Positions 1 through 10,179 of a DNA stretch of 64,000 nucleotides are shown here, in pieces. The notes below the pieces were generated by a model. That model made no database searches and was not told the origin of the DNA. It saw only the letters and a program-made list of their open reading frames with translations. The DNA is from Vandiemenella viatica (lineage: Eukaryota > Arthropoda > Insecta > Orthoptera > Morabidae). Both the position numbers and the translations under genes were made by a program. Every line of letters starts with the position of its first letter. Position 1 is the first letter of the stretch. Location of the stretch: positions 37,452,947-37,516,946 of the forward strand of contig CM061918.1 in the NCBI GenBank assembly GCA_031002005.1, written 5' to 3'.

Positions 1-884
1 TGTCAAAAATGTTGACATTTTGAGGGAATTATATTGAAAAGTGAGTTTATTTTCAGCTTTCTGCTGTAAATACGTTATCACAAATAAATCTGGCGATCTT
101 GGAATTTGAATACAAGTAGTAGGCGGTTTTCTATGGTCTCATTTTGAAAATGGTAGGTGAGGAAATTAGTGAGTGTGAAAACATTACGAAAAGATGCGAC
201 AGTGACTTGGGTCTCGGTCGGTTTGTTATCAGAGGCAAGACACAAAAACTGACATCGCGCCACCACACTAGATCAGCGAGGGACAACGCCACCAGGTTCG
301 AATCATGGTTTTCACAATCATCATCTCTAATGCTGGTATGGTCCCCTATATCCCCCTCATAAACTATTGTGATGATCTCAGTGCTTCATCACATGTTTAT
401 TTTAGAAGGCCGTGAATGTGTTTCTCTGGACGCCAGAGAAGGTATACATAACAAAAGACGATACATCTCTCTGGACGTGGAAGAAATGAATGGATGTTCG
501 AGTTGAACTTTTTTTAGAGAGCTGAAAATTCTTTTTTTGAAGGTGGGATGCTATCAATGTTGTATTTGTGTTAATCCCATCAGAGAAGCCGTCGTCAGCA
601 TGGTAATGTACCTCATAATATAGTGACTGACTTTCTCTGCCAATAGACTTAAATGAGAACGAGCTGTGGACTCTATTTCATACATAAAAGACAGAAATAA
701 TTGCTTATATCTACGAATACATTGTGTTTTCTTTATTAATTAAATAATGTCAAAAGAATTGTAAGGTATAATACTGTGATTTATGTTTATTTTCATTTGT
801 TTCAAATTTTAAATATTAAAGTGACTGACCATTTCATTGCAAATATAAATTAAATGCTCTTTAAATATTAAAATGGTTGACCAT
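1..884. other. AT-rich non-coding stretch with a small tandem duplication
   Basis: No coding similarity or known repeat head was recognised. A two-unit tandem duplication of about 52 bp lies near 807-905. Both units contain TTTAAATATTAAA followed by TGACCATTTCA. The short open frames here have no recognisable protein features. Confidence 0.5.
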
Positions 885-960
885 TTCACTATACATTACA
901 CAAATAAAAATACACGTACCTCACACAAAACATAATTACAAGTTTCGGTTACAGTTGGCA
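885..960 (+). mobile_element. Fragment of SINE family T (internal part)
   Basis: The A/C-rich segment (attacacaaataaaaat, then cacacaaaacataattaca) matches, with divergence, the internal part of the fuller family-T copy at 9297-9545. The head and tail are missing. Seen by eye only, so the boundaries are rough. Confidence 0.4.
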
Positions 961-1412
961 ATACATAAGGCTATGATAGGCCTAGCAAGCCGGTAGTCTG
1001 ACTGGTAAATATGATTAAAAAATAGCACGAAACGTCGGGAGTGGCCAACGAAAGTGGAAAAAGTCCATAAAAAAGATGATGATGAACAGCTTCTTTTTAC
1101 AGACCGTGGTTAGGAGTTTTTCATGACTTTTCCATAGTCAAAAGGGTAAACACTAGGATGACCTTTACACTCAAAGATACGCAACAGGCATACACAAAAC
1201 ATTAGAGCACAAAACATACATACACACACAGCTAACCTCAATTACAATGGAATATAATGGTACAAGTAATTACAGAGTTGCTTTATTGTCTATAACGTTC
1301 GCTATCAAAGGCAGAATCAAGGTTGACAACACAATGAGTGTAACATAGTTGTGAATGAATAATTCTTTTATTGGCAACCCCGACCTTGCGGTAATAAGTT
1401 TTGAACGTTATC
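961..1412. other. Non-coding, no feature recognised
   Basis: AT-rich sequence with some CA-rich runs near 1190-1230. I see no gene, RNA or repeat boundary. Confidence 0.4.
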
Positions 1413-1638
1413 ACCGAGCATGTTGGCTGAGTGGTAACGCTCTGACCTCGCATTCGCGAGGAGGCGGGTTCGAATCCCCGTCCGGACATCCGTATTTGGG
1501 TTTTTCATGGTTTCCCCAAATCACTCCAGGAGAATGCCGAGATGCTTCCTTCAAAAAGTCATGGCCAAATTACTTCCCGTTCCTTGCCCCCCCCCCACTA
1601 CCTTCCTGCCTCTAATGATCTCGGCGTAAAGCCAGAAC
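1413..1638 (+). mobile_element. SINE family A, near full length
   Basis: This is the dominant tRNA-derived SINE of the window. The tRNA-like head carries A-box-like GGCTGAGTGGTAACGC and B-box GGTTCGAATCCC. The diagnostic body follows: TTTCCCCAAATCACTCCAGG, ATGCTTCCTTCAAAA, then a C-rich run and the tail motif CGGCGTAAAGCC. Known tRNA SINEs are copied by LINE machinery from internal Pol III promoters. The poly-C stretch near 1590 is longer than in sister copies. Confidence 0.9.
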
Positions 1639-1921
1639 TATACCTCGGAAAAGGGCTCAACATAGGATTTGCAACGCTTTTCGTTCATTACGCTGCTAAT
1701 CATTAATCTCCGAATGTGCCTTTATGAAATACTCTTGTTCTATGAACGCCTTCTCAGTGTCCGGGTGAGATAGTTATGTAGCATAGCCATATGATAGGGG
1801 CTGTTTCCAAAGCCGGTGGACCGGCTGTGCTATTTGTAATACCGCCGCGTGGATGTTAAATTTCCCGCCGGTCCGTGGGAGTACCGTGGAAGACGCATGC
1901 CGGCTACCGGAAGTCGGTTAT
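1639..1921. other. Unassigned sequence with a GC-rich core
   Basis: The stretch around 1800-1915 is GC-rich and holds self-complementary CCGGTGGACCGG-like runs. No family was recognised. It is interrupted on its right by the MITE at 1922. Confidence 0.3.
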
Positions 1922-2310
1922 GGGGACATCCATTAATTACGTGAGGTGAAATAGGGGAGGGGGAGGTCCGGCGAAATCTCACCAGATCTCACCAGGGGGG
2001 AGGGGGGGGGGGCGGGTGTACGGAAATCTCACGTGAGATTTTGCGAAACATTTGGGGACAGCAGAGCCAAAAAAAGTCTACAATTTGCGCCAAAGTCGAT
2101 TTTAGGATGGTATTTCGTCCAAGAAGTTAGGGTGTGATCTAAAAAAAAAAAAAAAAAAGTCTACAAAAGCTTCCAGGGCGATTTGTAGGGTGGTTCTCAC
2201 GGACCAGATCTCACCAGAGGGGGGGGGGGGTCCGGCCAGATCTCACGAAATCTCACCAGGGGGGGTCCATAAATCCGGAAAAACACCTCACGTAATTTGT
2301 GGATGCCCCC
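1922..2310. mobile_element. MITE family M1, copy 1 (389 bp)
   Basis: The terminal inverted repeats read GGGGACATCCATTAATTACG on the left and, inverted, GGGGGCATCCACAAATTACG on the right. The interior is rich in poly-G runs and repeats of ATCTCACCAG. The flanking 3-bp sites are TAT and TAA, an imperfect target duplication. Length and interior match the copy at 3736-4123. A 3-bp target suits PIF/Harbinger-like or similar DNA transposons, but the superfamily is inferred. No coding capacity remains. Confidence 0.85.
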
Positions 2311-2854
2311 TAAGAACGCCCGCGAACCCGACATGTGGCACACACGAGTCTTCCAGGAGCGGCCTAGCTCATCGGACACGTCACCCATGTGCGAGTTTTT
2401 CTCGAACCGCCCTTTTAAGTTGAACTGTTTTCGGTTATAATTGTGTAAATGCGAGTGAGATTTGTAAAGAATTGTTAATGTGAACCGTTTTAACTAAGAA
2501 TTCTGCAACCTTTGGGTGTATATTTATAAGTCTGACGAACTTCATGATCACGACTGGTGTGGGTGAAGATTTTGAACTTTATTAAACTTGCAGTGTTAAT
2601 AAAAATGTTAATTTTGTTATTCTTCTTTGTGTGATTCTTCTTGATACGGTAAGGTGATTTAATAAGCTCAATCACTGGCGACCGCGTCAGTAGAATTTGT
2701 TGCCTCAAACATTTTCAATAAAATGTGCTAAATCCCACCATCCGCGAGCATTAGTGTGCGCTACCAAGAGAGAGAAATGCGACAGTTATCACGGGGAATG
2801 TTTACCCCTCCATGATAACGTCTGGGGAGATGAACTGAGGTGGTAGTGTGCGTA
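2311..2854. other. Non-coding, no feature recognised
   Basis: The first part (2311-2420) is GC-rich and continues the unassigned sequence left of the MITE. The rest is AT-rich without coding signal. Confidence 0.35.
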
Positions 2855-3240
2855 AGTAGTGTTCTAAGTGGAGTAGTGTGGGTGTTGAGTATAGTGTGGG
2901 TAATTTTTTTTTTTTTACTAGTGACAGATGAAAGAAAGGTCGGGCTGAAACCGATGCCTGCTCATGCAGGCCTACTCTTCCGAAAGACTCCAAGGGGACA
3001 GTCAGGCTAAGCGTCGCCCTCCGACAGAGGGATCAACAGTGACGTATGCTTTGACTCCGTACGCACTGCGAATAAGTTTGGGATTTAACCCACGACTTTA
3101 GCGCACAATCTGGTGATTTGGAATTTTGCATCACAGCCTTTCCTACCCTTCCGGCCAAGTCCTGATGATAAAAATTTCCTCCACCACCATGACTGGAACC
3201 AGCTAACCCCGTGTCAGCGCCGGACACCATCACGGTGCCG
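2855..3240 (-). mobile_element. SINE-like repeat family R, longest copy
   Basis: The motifs AGGCCTACTCTTCCGAAA, AGTCAGGCTAAGCGTCGCC, TTTAGCGCACAATCTGGTGA and AAATTTCCTCCACCACCATG recur, with divergence, at 46655-46725 and 59030-59270, and in a fragment at 10455-10490. On the minus strand the 3190-3240 end looks tRNA-like (B-box-like GGTTCCAGTC), so the head is placed there. A family with this body occurs in polyneopteran genomes (recalled, not checked). Confidence 0.65.
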
Positions 3241-3579
3241 GAACCAACTAGGCCAACGGGGTGGTCTCATTACGAACAGATCGCAACAAATCTTTGTTCC
3301 ATACCGGCGCTTGGCGATTTTTCCACCGCGTTAATATGCATTTATTTTTTCATTGTGATATTTTACTGTAAATAAGCCAGTTGATTCCCGTTTTAAGGAT
3401 CTGTGACTGAAATGAGTTTCATGTCTGTGGCGTTCCAAGACCTTTTACTTTTCGTCTTCTTCACCATCTTATCCCAACATATGGGATCGGTTGCGTTTTG
3501 AGTGGTCGAATTTGGAGCTATGTTTTTCGGCCAAATGCCCTTACTGACGCTAAGCATTTTATACCTACTGCCAAGTGGT
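3241..3579. other. Non-coding, no feature recognised
   Basis: Moderately AT-rich sequence. No repeat end or coding signal was recognised. Confidence 0.35.
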
Positions 3580-4226
3580 AGTAAGTGCTAATGGAGGAAG
3601 TGAAGTGTTGCAATGTATGTGTGATAAGTGTATGTTTTGTTTGTGAAATGTGTAATTTATGAGGCGGATGTTGGTGAACGTCCCGGAATTTACTTTGATG
3701 GCTGCGGGAAAGAAATCACCTAAAAACCGCAGTCAGGGGGCATCCATAAATTACGTGAGGTGAAATAGGGGAGGTGGGGGGGTCAGGCGAAATCTCACCA
3801 GATCTCACCAATGGGGAGGGGGGGGGGGTCTACGGAAATCTCACGTGAGATTTTGCGAAAAATTTGGGGACAGTAGAGCAAAAAAAAGGTCTACAATTTG
3901 CGGCAGAGTCGATTTTAGGAGGGTATTTCATCAAAAAAGTTAGGGTTTGGCCTAAAAAAAAAGCTCTACAAAAGTTTCCAGGGCGATTTCTAGGGGGGGT
4001 TCTCACGGACCAGATCTCACCAGAGGGGGGGGGGGGTCCGGCCAGATCTCACGAAATCTCACCAGGGGGGAGGGGGGGTCCAGAAATCCGGAAAAACACC
4101 TCACGTAATTTGTGGATGCCCCCTCAGGACGGCCGGTATGCTGTGACTTGGGCTCGTGCCAGGTCCCGTTGAGCCTCCCTGATTGAGAGTGCGGTGCCTC
4201 ATCGCACTGAGCCACTCTAGTGAGGC
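3580..4226 (-). mobile_element. SINE family T, split by MITE M1
   Basis: The two parts are 3580-3735 and 4124-4226. Read on the minus strand, the right part is a tRNA-like head (A-box-like TGGCTCAGTGCGATGAGG) and the left part is the body with the GAGGCGGATGTTGG-type block. The uninterrupted copy at 9297-9545 joins the same two blocks at AAACCGCAG/GGACG, exactly where the MITE sits here. This shows the MITE inserted later. Confidence 0.75.
3736..4123. mobile_element. MITE family M1, copy 2 (388 bp)
   Basis: The TIRs are GGGGGCATCCATAAATTACG and its inverted partner ending GGATGCCCCC. It is flanked by a perfect 3-bp duplication TCA (3733-3735 and 4124-4126). The interior carries ATCTCACCAG repeats, poly-G runs and AAAAATTTGGGGACAG, all shared with copy 1. 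It is inserted in a family-T SINE. Non-autonomous. Confidence 0.92.
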
Positions 4227-4884
4227 GTGGAAACACCGTTAAATTAAAATTACTGTGAGCAATGTGCGCGGAGCTTGATTCGGAATGAAGAGAGCGTAGG
4301 TAAAATGCAACTTTCTAAATCTGTGGAGCAGTATCAACCACCCGAATAATTGTTCATGAAGAGGCAATTCAAGATGGTGATGAGTTGTGTGGAAGTGGTT
4401 GGAGTATTGGATTCGCGGAATGGGATGCACAGAAGGTACTCCGTGCTCCAAAGCAACAAGTGCTGTTTGAGCGGTCGGCTCTTGTGCGGCACAGACTGTG
4501 ATTTGCGGCTCTGAAGACGGTAATGGAGGCTATTAGAGTCGCTCGTTACCTGCTAATTACTACCTGGCGCAGGTAGGCGCCATTCATAAAGCCCCCCTCC
4601 TGAGTGCCCCTAACCATCAAACTCGGCCTGTCGAGGCTCACAGTGTGTGCTCTCTCAGCGATCAAACAGACAGGGTCTCCACTGGTAGAAGTGATAAATC
4701 ACTACAGCAGTCAATTAACACATGCTAACTCCCTTCAAACTATGCACAAGTCAAGATGTACTTCAGCAGAGATCCCATCAAGCTGTCACAACCTTTAAAC
4801 CTTTTAATTCTTCCTCAAAATCTTTTGCCAGTATTTTGGAATCGGCTGCCTTTACACATTATCATCATTATTATTACTCCGCGA
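4227..4884. other. Non-coding, no feature recognised
   Basis: Neither strand shows coding similarity or a known repeat. It ends where the LINE tail begins near 4885. Confidence 0.35.
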
Positions 4885-5525
4885 TTCACTAAAACTGGGT
4901 GGCGGAGGGTGCATTCACCTATCAGAATGTGGTTTGGAAGAGATATACGGGATATGGCAAGAGGCGCCGCGCCCATGGGGTACTTTGCGGAAACATCCCG
5001 CCATTCGGCTGTAGTGACCTGGGAAAACCATGTAACACCCAGATCAGCATGGCCGGAGAGCTTTGACAGTTACTCCTGTCGGATTTCTATCCCTGTTAAT
5101 GCTTCCTATCCCATTCCCTAGTCGCTCGTGGAAATACCACTACAGAAATGAATCCGTTCTGGCCATGATTTCTTTTATCTTATAGCCTCGGTCGTTCTTA
5201 GATATGAATCTTTCTGATAGTAATATCTGTTTACTGTTATTCCGAAATAAGTCAGTCTTGAATTTTTCAATTAGCTTCTGTCGAGAACAACGCCTTCGGT
5301 GTTCCAGGTCTTCCCAACCTAACTCCTTCAACATCGCACTTACGCTTTCCCTCCAGCTATATATACCTGTCACAAATCTGGCGGCTCTTCTTTGGATCTT
5401 CTCCAATGCCTCCATTAACCCCTTTTGATGGGGACCCCATACAGATCAACAATATTCTAAGTAAGGGCGCACTAGTGACTTATATGCAATCGATGTAACT
5501 CCTGGTGCGCACTTTTTTAAATTAC
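4885..5525 (-). pseudogene. LINE 3' end: reverse-transcriptase C-terminal region plus 3' tail
   Basis: This is the 3' part of a non-LTR retrotransposon ORF2. From 5525 down, the minus strand encodes KCAPGVTSIAYKSLVRPYLE, one stop codon just before SVWGPH, then ALEKIQRRAARFVTGIYSW and a tail with LGWEDLEHRR. This is the conserved post-RT connection region (the LVRP..EY..VW.P and RRAARFV motifs) of LINE polymerases. The stop breaks the frame and the RT catalytic core is absent, so it is a 5'-truncated relic. The tail at 4890-4910 (GGGTGGCGGAGGGTGC) resembles the tail of the LINE at 46735-47440. The 4950-5080 part may hold a decayed family-A-like SINE (gaaaaccatg, catcccgccattcggc), but this is weak. 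Confidence 0.85.
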
Positions 5526-5607
5526 GACATTTCCCAATTACCTTCTAGATATGTTCATTCAATCATTGCAGGCAACTGCCTTGAATGTTGCTTGAAATGT
5601 CATGACT

Positions 5608-5671
5608 TAATTCCTTCCCATTTCTAGAACCCAATCCTCCGCGCCTCTCATGACAACGACGTAAAGCCCGT

Positions 5672-5702
<31 letters not shown>
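5608..5702 (+). mobile_element. SINE family A, 3' tail fragment with poly-A
   Basis: AATTCCTTCCCATTTCTAG, then GCGCCTCTCATGAC and ACGTAAAGCC, end in a run of 27 A. This is the tail of family A. The tRNA-like head is missing, as expected for 5' truncation. Confidence 0.7.
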
Positions 5703-5705
<3 letters not shown>

Positions 5706-6064
5706 CGGCGGGGGTTTTCCCACGTGCATTTTCAAATACCCTTTTTTCTGATGCTTTTTATATTTTTTATTTTTTGTTTCTTTTTTAACTGCGCAGAATG
5801 CAGGAGCATTCGCCACTAATGTGACTACCATGACTCATGAATGTAGTCTGATGATATCTTTTATCACTTTCCTACCAAAACGTTTAATCGTATAACGAAT
5901 TTCTTTCTTCTCCATTTCAGATTAAACGTAACTGGAGTACGGAACGTCTTTGGTTCGATCCCTATCTTCACTGGAATTTAATGGGCCTTAAAACTTACCT
6001 TCAGCTTTGCAAAACTTTGCTTTGTCAATGTGGAGTTGCTATTATGTTCCGCATTTTGCATTCC
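5703..6064. other. Non-coding, no feature recognised
   Basis: T-rich and AT-rich sequence, with no gene or repeat end seen. Confidence 0.35.
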
Positions 6065-6292
6065 ACCCTAAAGGATAACGCTGTTGTCTCCCATTCGTGA
6101 GGAGGCGGGTTCGAGTCACCGTCCGGGAATCCAAATTCCTGTTTTTCATTGTTTCCGGAAATCTAGATGAATGCCGGGATGGTTTCATCAAAAGTTCATT
6201 GCCGAAATCTTCCCTTTCTTTGCCCTCACTCCTTTCCTGCCTCTAATGACGTTAACGTTGATGAGATGTAAAACCATAAGCAAAAAAAAAAT
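6065..6292 (+). mobile_element. SINE family A, diverged copy
   Basis: The A box is degraded (AAGGATAACGCTG) and the B box reads GGTTCGAGTCACC. The body has TTTCATTGTTTCCGGAAATC and GAATGCCGGGATGG, and the tail has GCCTCTAATGACG and a run of A. It is clearly the same family as the better copies, but old. Confidence 0.82.
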
Positions 6293-7180
6293 CCACATTA
6301 AACTGTATGTCCCCTTTTTCTGCTATGATTACGAGATTATGTGCCCTCCACAAATAATGTCACACTAATTTCATGATTTTTGATGCCCCAGTGCCCCTCC
6401 CCTTTAATGGCGTAACATATTTTACAATTTTAAATTTAGAATTATTAAATTAAAACAGCACTTCCAAAATTATTTATGTATTTCCATTTAAACTATTTTT
6501 CTTAAAATCAACAATAAATCAAACATTTTAGAAAATGTTTCGAAATTCAATCATCTTGTGTCAATGGACTTTGGACTCATTCTTATATAAAGCAGTCACT
6601 TAGTTCTCGATTTGGATAATGTTGGGAACATTCGATATGTCAACATCATCTTAATTCAACCATATAGCAACGTCATAGTTTATCAGACAAAAAACTTCCC
6701 TGTTACGTCTAGCTGCAATTCTTTTAAGGACGAATCTTCGTGTTGTCTCTTATGTGACTGCTTGTATTGGTTAGTGGCTTTGTATGATGAAAGATATAGA
6801 TCACAGATGCCACACGATCGTTTAAATAAGTATGTGGAAGTCTTATTTGGTCAAAGCCTCAAAGGCCTCATTGGCGCTTCGGCGTGCGACACCGTAATAC
6901 AGCGAGCGAGAACTCGCGTGGCAGCCAAGTGCCAAAAAGTGATACAAATTATACGTACATGTGACGTCACGTTATGACTCGTCCCCCGCCCCTTTTCCTT
7001 TTCACACGATGTCGCGCTTTGTTGACCTCCTCCTTCCCCTTTTAGGCGTGATGTTATTTATGGATTGCTCCTTAGGTTAAGACCCTACGGTACAGCAGCA
7101 TTTTCCTGCCGGTCTTTGAGACGTGATGAAATCATTATGTTACAACCATTCTTCACTACAACTTCAAACAGCCCAGAGGA
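6293..7180. other. Non-coding, no feature recognised
   Basis: AT-rich DNA with a 121-codon open frame at 6612-6977 that has no recognisable domain. I treat that frame as chance. GC content rises after 6960. Confidence 0.35.
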
Positions 7181-7640
7181 TTCCTTTTCTGTGTGTACCA
7201 TTCTGATTGTTAGCATTGTCCGTCCCATTTCCTGCGACTGGCCGCCGCGGTCTGCGGTTCCCGCCGTTTCCCAGACCGACAAATCGCGTTGCGCCACGTC
7301 ATCAGCCCCCCCGCCCATGCCATTATCTTGCAATCGGCCGCGCTGACCGCCATTCCGGCCTGATTGCGGTCAGCTAATCACGCGGGGGTGCACCCCGTCG
7401 CCGATTGGGCGAACGCGCGCGTGCGTCAGCTGCGGCGGTCGCCAATTTATCGCCGTGATGGCGGCGTTAATGGCGAATCATTTGCGGTGCATTGCCCAGT
7501 CGCGTATATCCGTCAGGGCACCCCCCACCCCCCTCAAACCAATGACGCATTTTTTTTTTCCGCGAAATTAATTTCGACATCGGTTACTCTCCGTAAACGA
7601 TGCCCCCGCCGGTAATTGAAAATCTAGTTTGCGACGTAGG
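7181..7640. promoter_or_regulatory. CpG-rich GC island, possible regulatory element
   Basis: This patch is strikingly richer in GC and CpG than its AT-rich surroundings, with many CGCG, GCGGCGG and CCGCCG motifs, no transposon ends, and no coding frame that looks like a protein. Such islands in insect intergenic DNA can be conserved non-coding regulatory DNA or the edge of an unrecognised element. The function is an inference. Confidence 0.3.
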
Positions 7641-8509
7641 CTCTGGTGTCCGGTTTTTTTGCGCGTTGTTATTTGCTGTAATTTTCGCGTTATGAGCAGC
7701 GTCCGCGTCAATTATCGGTGATGGGATGTGATCGGATGTTAACGATCAGTGGGTTAGCAAATTGCATCATGTTGCCCGGCGAAAGCCAACATCAAGCACA
7801 TTCGCTACAGAACATACGGTTGGAATCATCGGGGCTTCATATTAATATCCAAACTTATTTTTTTTAATTGACCATTTAAAAAAATTACTGATTTGCGATT
7901 TTATGGAGCCATATAGCATATGGGCTCTGGTTACACATTCTACTGTGCATCACCTCGAGGATTATGAATGAAGCACAAAAACTGAAGGAATATTACATTA
8001 AAACTACCCATGACTGAGGCTGTACCTGAGCCAATAACCAGCAAGACGTCAAACCAGCGAGCCAGACATTACGCTGCCGGCGATGGGATGTTTGTCTGAT
8101 TCTACACGGATTAACTACGACCTAGATTCCAAATCTTATCAAGCTCGTCTTTCTCGAAGCTGAATTCAAATAAGCTCATTCAAATAAGTACCTGAAAGGG
8201 AAATCTTCTGACCTAAACCGCTAGTATCGTGGCGTTGATCACACTACCTCGTCTCTAGGTCGAGGTCGTGAAAGGGAGTACGGAACTGTATCTCCATCGA
8301 TCGAATACTAAGCGCAAGTAATGGTCCCAGTAGTTCAACTTGGGGGGAGCGAGCTCAGTTTGTTTACATAAACCTGTCACCACTTGCTCCGCCCTCTGAC
8401 GTCACGGAAAAACCCAGGGAAGCAACATACCATGTGCTCTTCTGTCACCATTCCCTCAGCACCTTGTGGCGGGAACTTCAAATTTTTTATTTTTTTTTGC
8501 TCTCCTCAG
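7641..8509. other. Non-coding, no feature recognised
   Basis: Mixed composition. No gene or repeat was recognised before the LINE tail at 8510. Confidence 0.35.
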
Positions 8510-9090
8510 TCTTTCGACTGGTTTGATGCAATCCTCCATTCCTTCCTGTCTTGGGCTAACCTCTTCATCTCTACATACCCCTTACATCCCACGTCCTCAA
8601 TTATCTGTTTCATACATTCTAATCTCTGTCTTCCTATGCTGTTCGTACCTTCGACTATTCCCTCCACTAACAAGTTAACAAATCTTGCATGACTAAAATA
8701 TGACCTACCAGCCTGTCTCTTCTTTCTGTAACACACTTTCACAAACTTCATTCCTCGCCCATCATTTCCAAAACTCATTCGTTTCGTACTTTCTCCGTCC
8801 ACTTAATTTCCAACATCCTTCTATAGCACATTTGAAATGCTTCAACTTTCCTTCTTTCTGATATTCCTAAAGTCCATTTTTCGCTACCATAAAGTGCTGT
8901 GCTCCACAGATAGAGTTTTAGAAAGTTCTTTCTGATTCCTAGACCAATATTTGAAACTAAAAGAATTCTCTCTTTCATGAAGGTTCTTTCCGCTAGTGCT
9001 ATTCTGCTTTTAACATCATTCCTGCTTCGGCCATCGGTTGTAATTTTACTTTTTAAGTAGCAAACGGCACTAACTTCCTACTATCGCATC
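8510..9090 (-). pseudogene. LINE 3' end (RTE-like family), copy 1
   Basis: On the minus strand, pieces in several frames read KITTDGRSRNDVKSRIALAE, LYGSEKWTLGISERRKVEAF, MCYRRMLEIKWTEKV, GHIL, IIEDVGC and EWRIASNQSKD. This is the C-terminal end of the endonuclease/reverse-transcriptase polyprotein typical of RTE-like insect LINEs (family name inferred). It is frameshifted, carries stops and lacks the catalytic RT core. The same family appears on the plus strand at 53080-53925. Both copies end at almost the same point, just after NQSKD. Confidence 0.85.
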
Positions 9091-9296
9091 CCACCCTATT
9101 TTTATATGTTTTATATTTTCAAATAATGTGAACCTACAACTACCCTATTATGTAACACCAAACAGGCAACAATTAAAAAATTTTTTAATTTTTTAAAAAA
9201 AACCTCTGCTTAGTACTACCAGAAACTAAAGTTCATGTCACACCTTTCTTAAGTTGACACGAAACACATTTAATATCAGAAACATTCGTATGTAGG
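9091..9296. other. Non-coding spacer
   Basis: AT-rich, including a TTTTTTAATTTTTTAAAAAA palindromic run near 9178-9200. No other feature was seen. Confidence 0.35.
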
Positions 9297-9545
9297 ACCT
9301 TCCAGTGCAGCTAAGTGCGCTGATGCGCCGCACAATGGATCGGGGAGGTTAAAAGGGACCGTCCACAAACCAAGCCTCTCATGTACAAGTCGTCCATACT
9401 GCGGTTTTCAGTCGTAATCAAGGTGTATGATTATCCGCCTCATAAACTAATTATTACACAAACAAAAATTACACTTATCCCATACACAATATAGTTACAC
9501 ATTCCGCAGACAGATGGCATTACTTCACTTCCTCCTTTAGTACTT
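9297..9545 (+). mobile_element. SINE family T, uninterrupted copy
   Basis: The tRNA-like head starts near 9297 (AGCTAAGTGCGCTGATGCG). It is followed by GGTTAAAAGGGACCGTCC, ACTGCGGTTTTCAG, the TATCCGCCTCATAAAC block and the AC-rich internal part. It aligns with the split copy at 3580-4226 and the fragment at 33752-33880 (both on the minus strand). Confidence 0.7.
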
Positions 9546-9768
9546 AGTACGACCTTGCAGTAAGTATAAAATGCTTGGTGTGAGCAAGGAAGCGTCCATA
9601 AACCACGTAGCTCCATTTTGGCCTCCTGTGAACCCCCCTCCCTCCCCCCTCACGTAGCCCCACGTGGGTTTTGCTTCTACCCCCCTCCCCACGTAGCACG
9701 TAGCTTTTTCCCCCTTGATTCCAGAAGACATTTTGTACTGTTTTCTCTTGACAGACTATTGTAAATTA

Positions 9769-10179
9769 TTTGATTATTGTAGGCCATTTTCTTCTACAGT
9801 TGCTTGATAAATTAGTATTTGTTGTTTAATAATACGCCATTACAACTGTTGGATATTGTTTTTATTTTCCGGACGCGTTTCGCCTCTCGCCGAGGTATCT
9901 TCAGCGTACAGTTTTGATTTTACATTTGCATTTTGAGGTGTGGTCGTTGCTCGCCTGCGACCTCAACCAGCATAGTTTTTTACACTATACCAAGTGCAAT
10001 AGTGTAAAAAACAATATGCTGGTTGAGGTCGCAGGCGAGCAACGACCACACCTCAAAATGCAAATGTAAAATCAAAACTGTACGCTGAAGATACCTCGGC
10101 GAGAGGCGAAACGCGTCCGGAAAATAAAAACAATATCCAACAGTTGTAATGGCGTATTATTAAACAACAAATACTAATT
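9769..10179. mobile_element. Foldback element FB1 with ~182-bp near-perfect arms
   Basis: The insertion is flanked by a 12-bp duplication TATTGTAAATTA (9757-9768 and 10180-10191). It consists of a 38-bp left stub and two inverted arms (9807-9988 and 9999-10182, the latter reaching into the duplication) around a 10-bp spacer. By eye the arms differ mainly by a 2-bp indel near the centre, so they are young or homogenised. Each arm, read outward from the centre, contains CTGAAGATACCTC...GAGGCGAAACGCGTC, like a hammerhead core. A 12-bp duplication suggests retrotransposition, and paired inverted repeats of this kind occur in Penelope-like elements (inference). Confidence 0.85.
10085..10117 (+). 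ncRNA. Hammerhead-ribozyme-like core in the right arm of FB1
   Basis: CTGAAGA (10085-10091) fits CUGANGA. CCTC (10094-10097) can pair with GAGG (10103-10106) as stem II, GAAA follows at 10108-10111, and a GTC cleavage-like triplet ends at 10117. One or two unpaired bases separate CUGANGA from stem II, unlike the textbook form, and stem I is weak. The mirror copy lies on the minus strand of the left arm. The fold is hypothetical. Confidence 0.35.

Noticed and set aside
4756..5121. 121-codon open frame
   Set aside because: It runs antisense into the LINE tail and has no domain.
7181..7640. Bacterial contamination or horizontal transfer
   Set aside because: GC/CpG content is high, but no frame shows a bacterial protein and both edges grade into the surrounding DNA.
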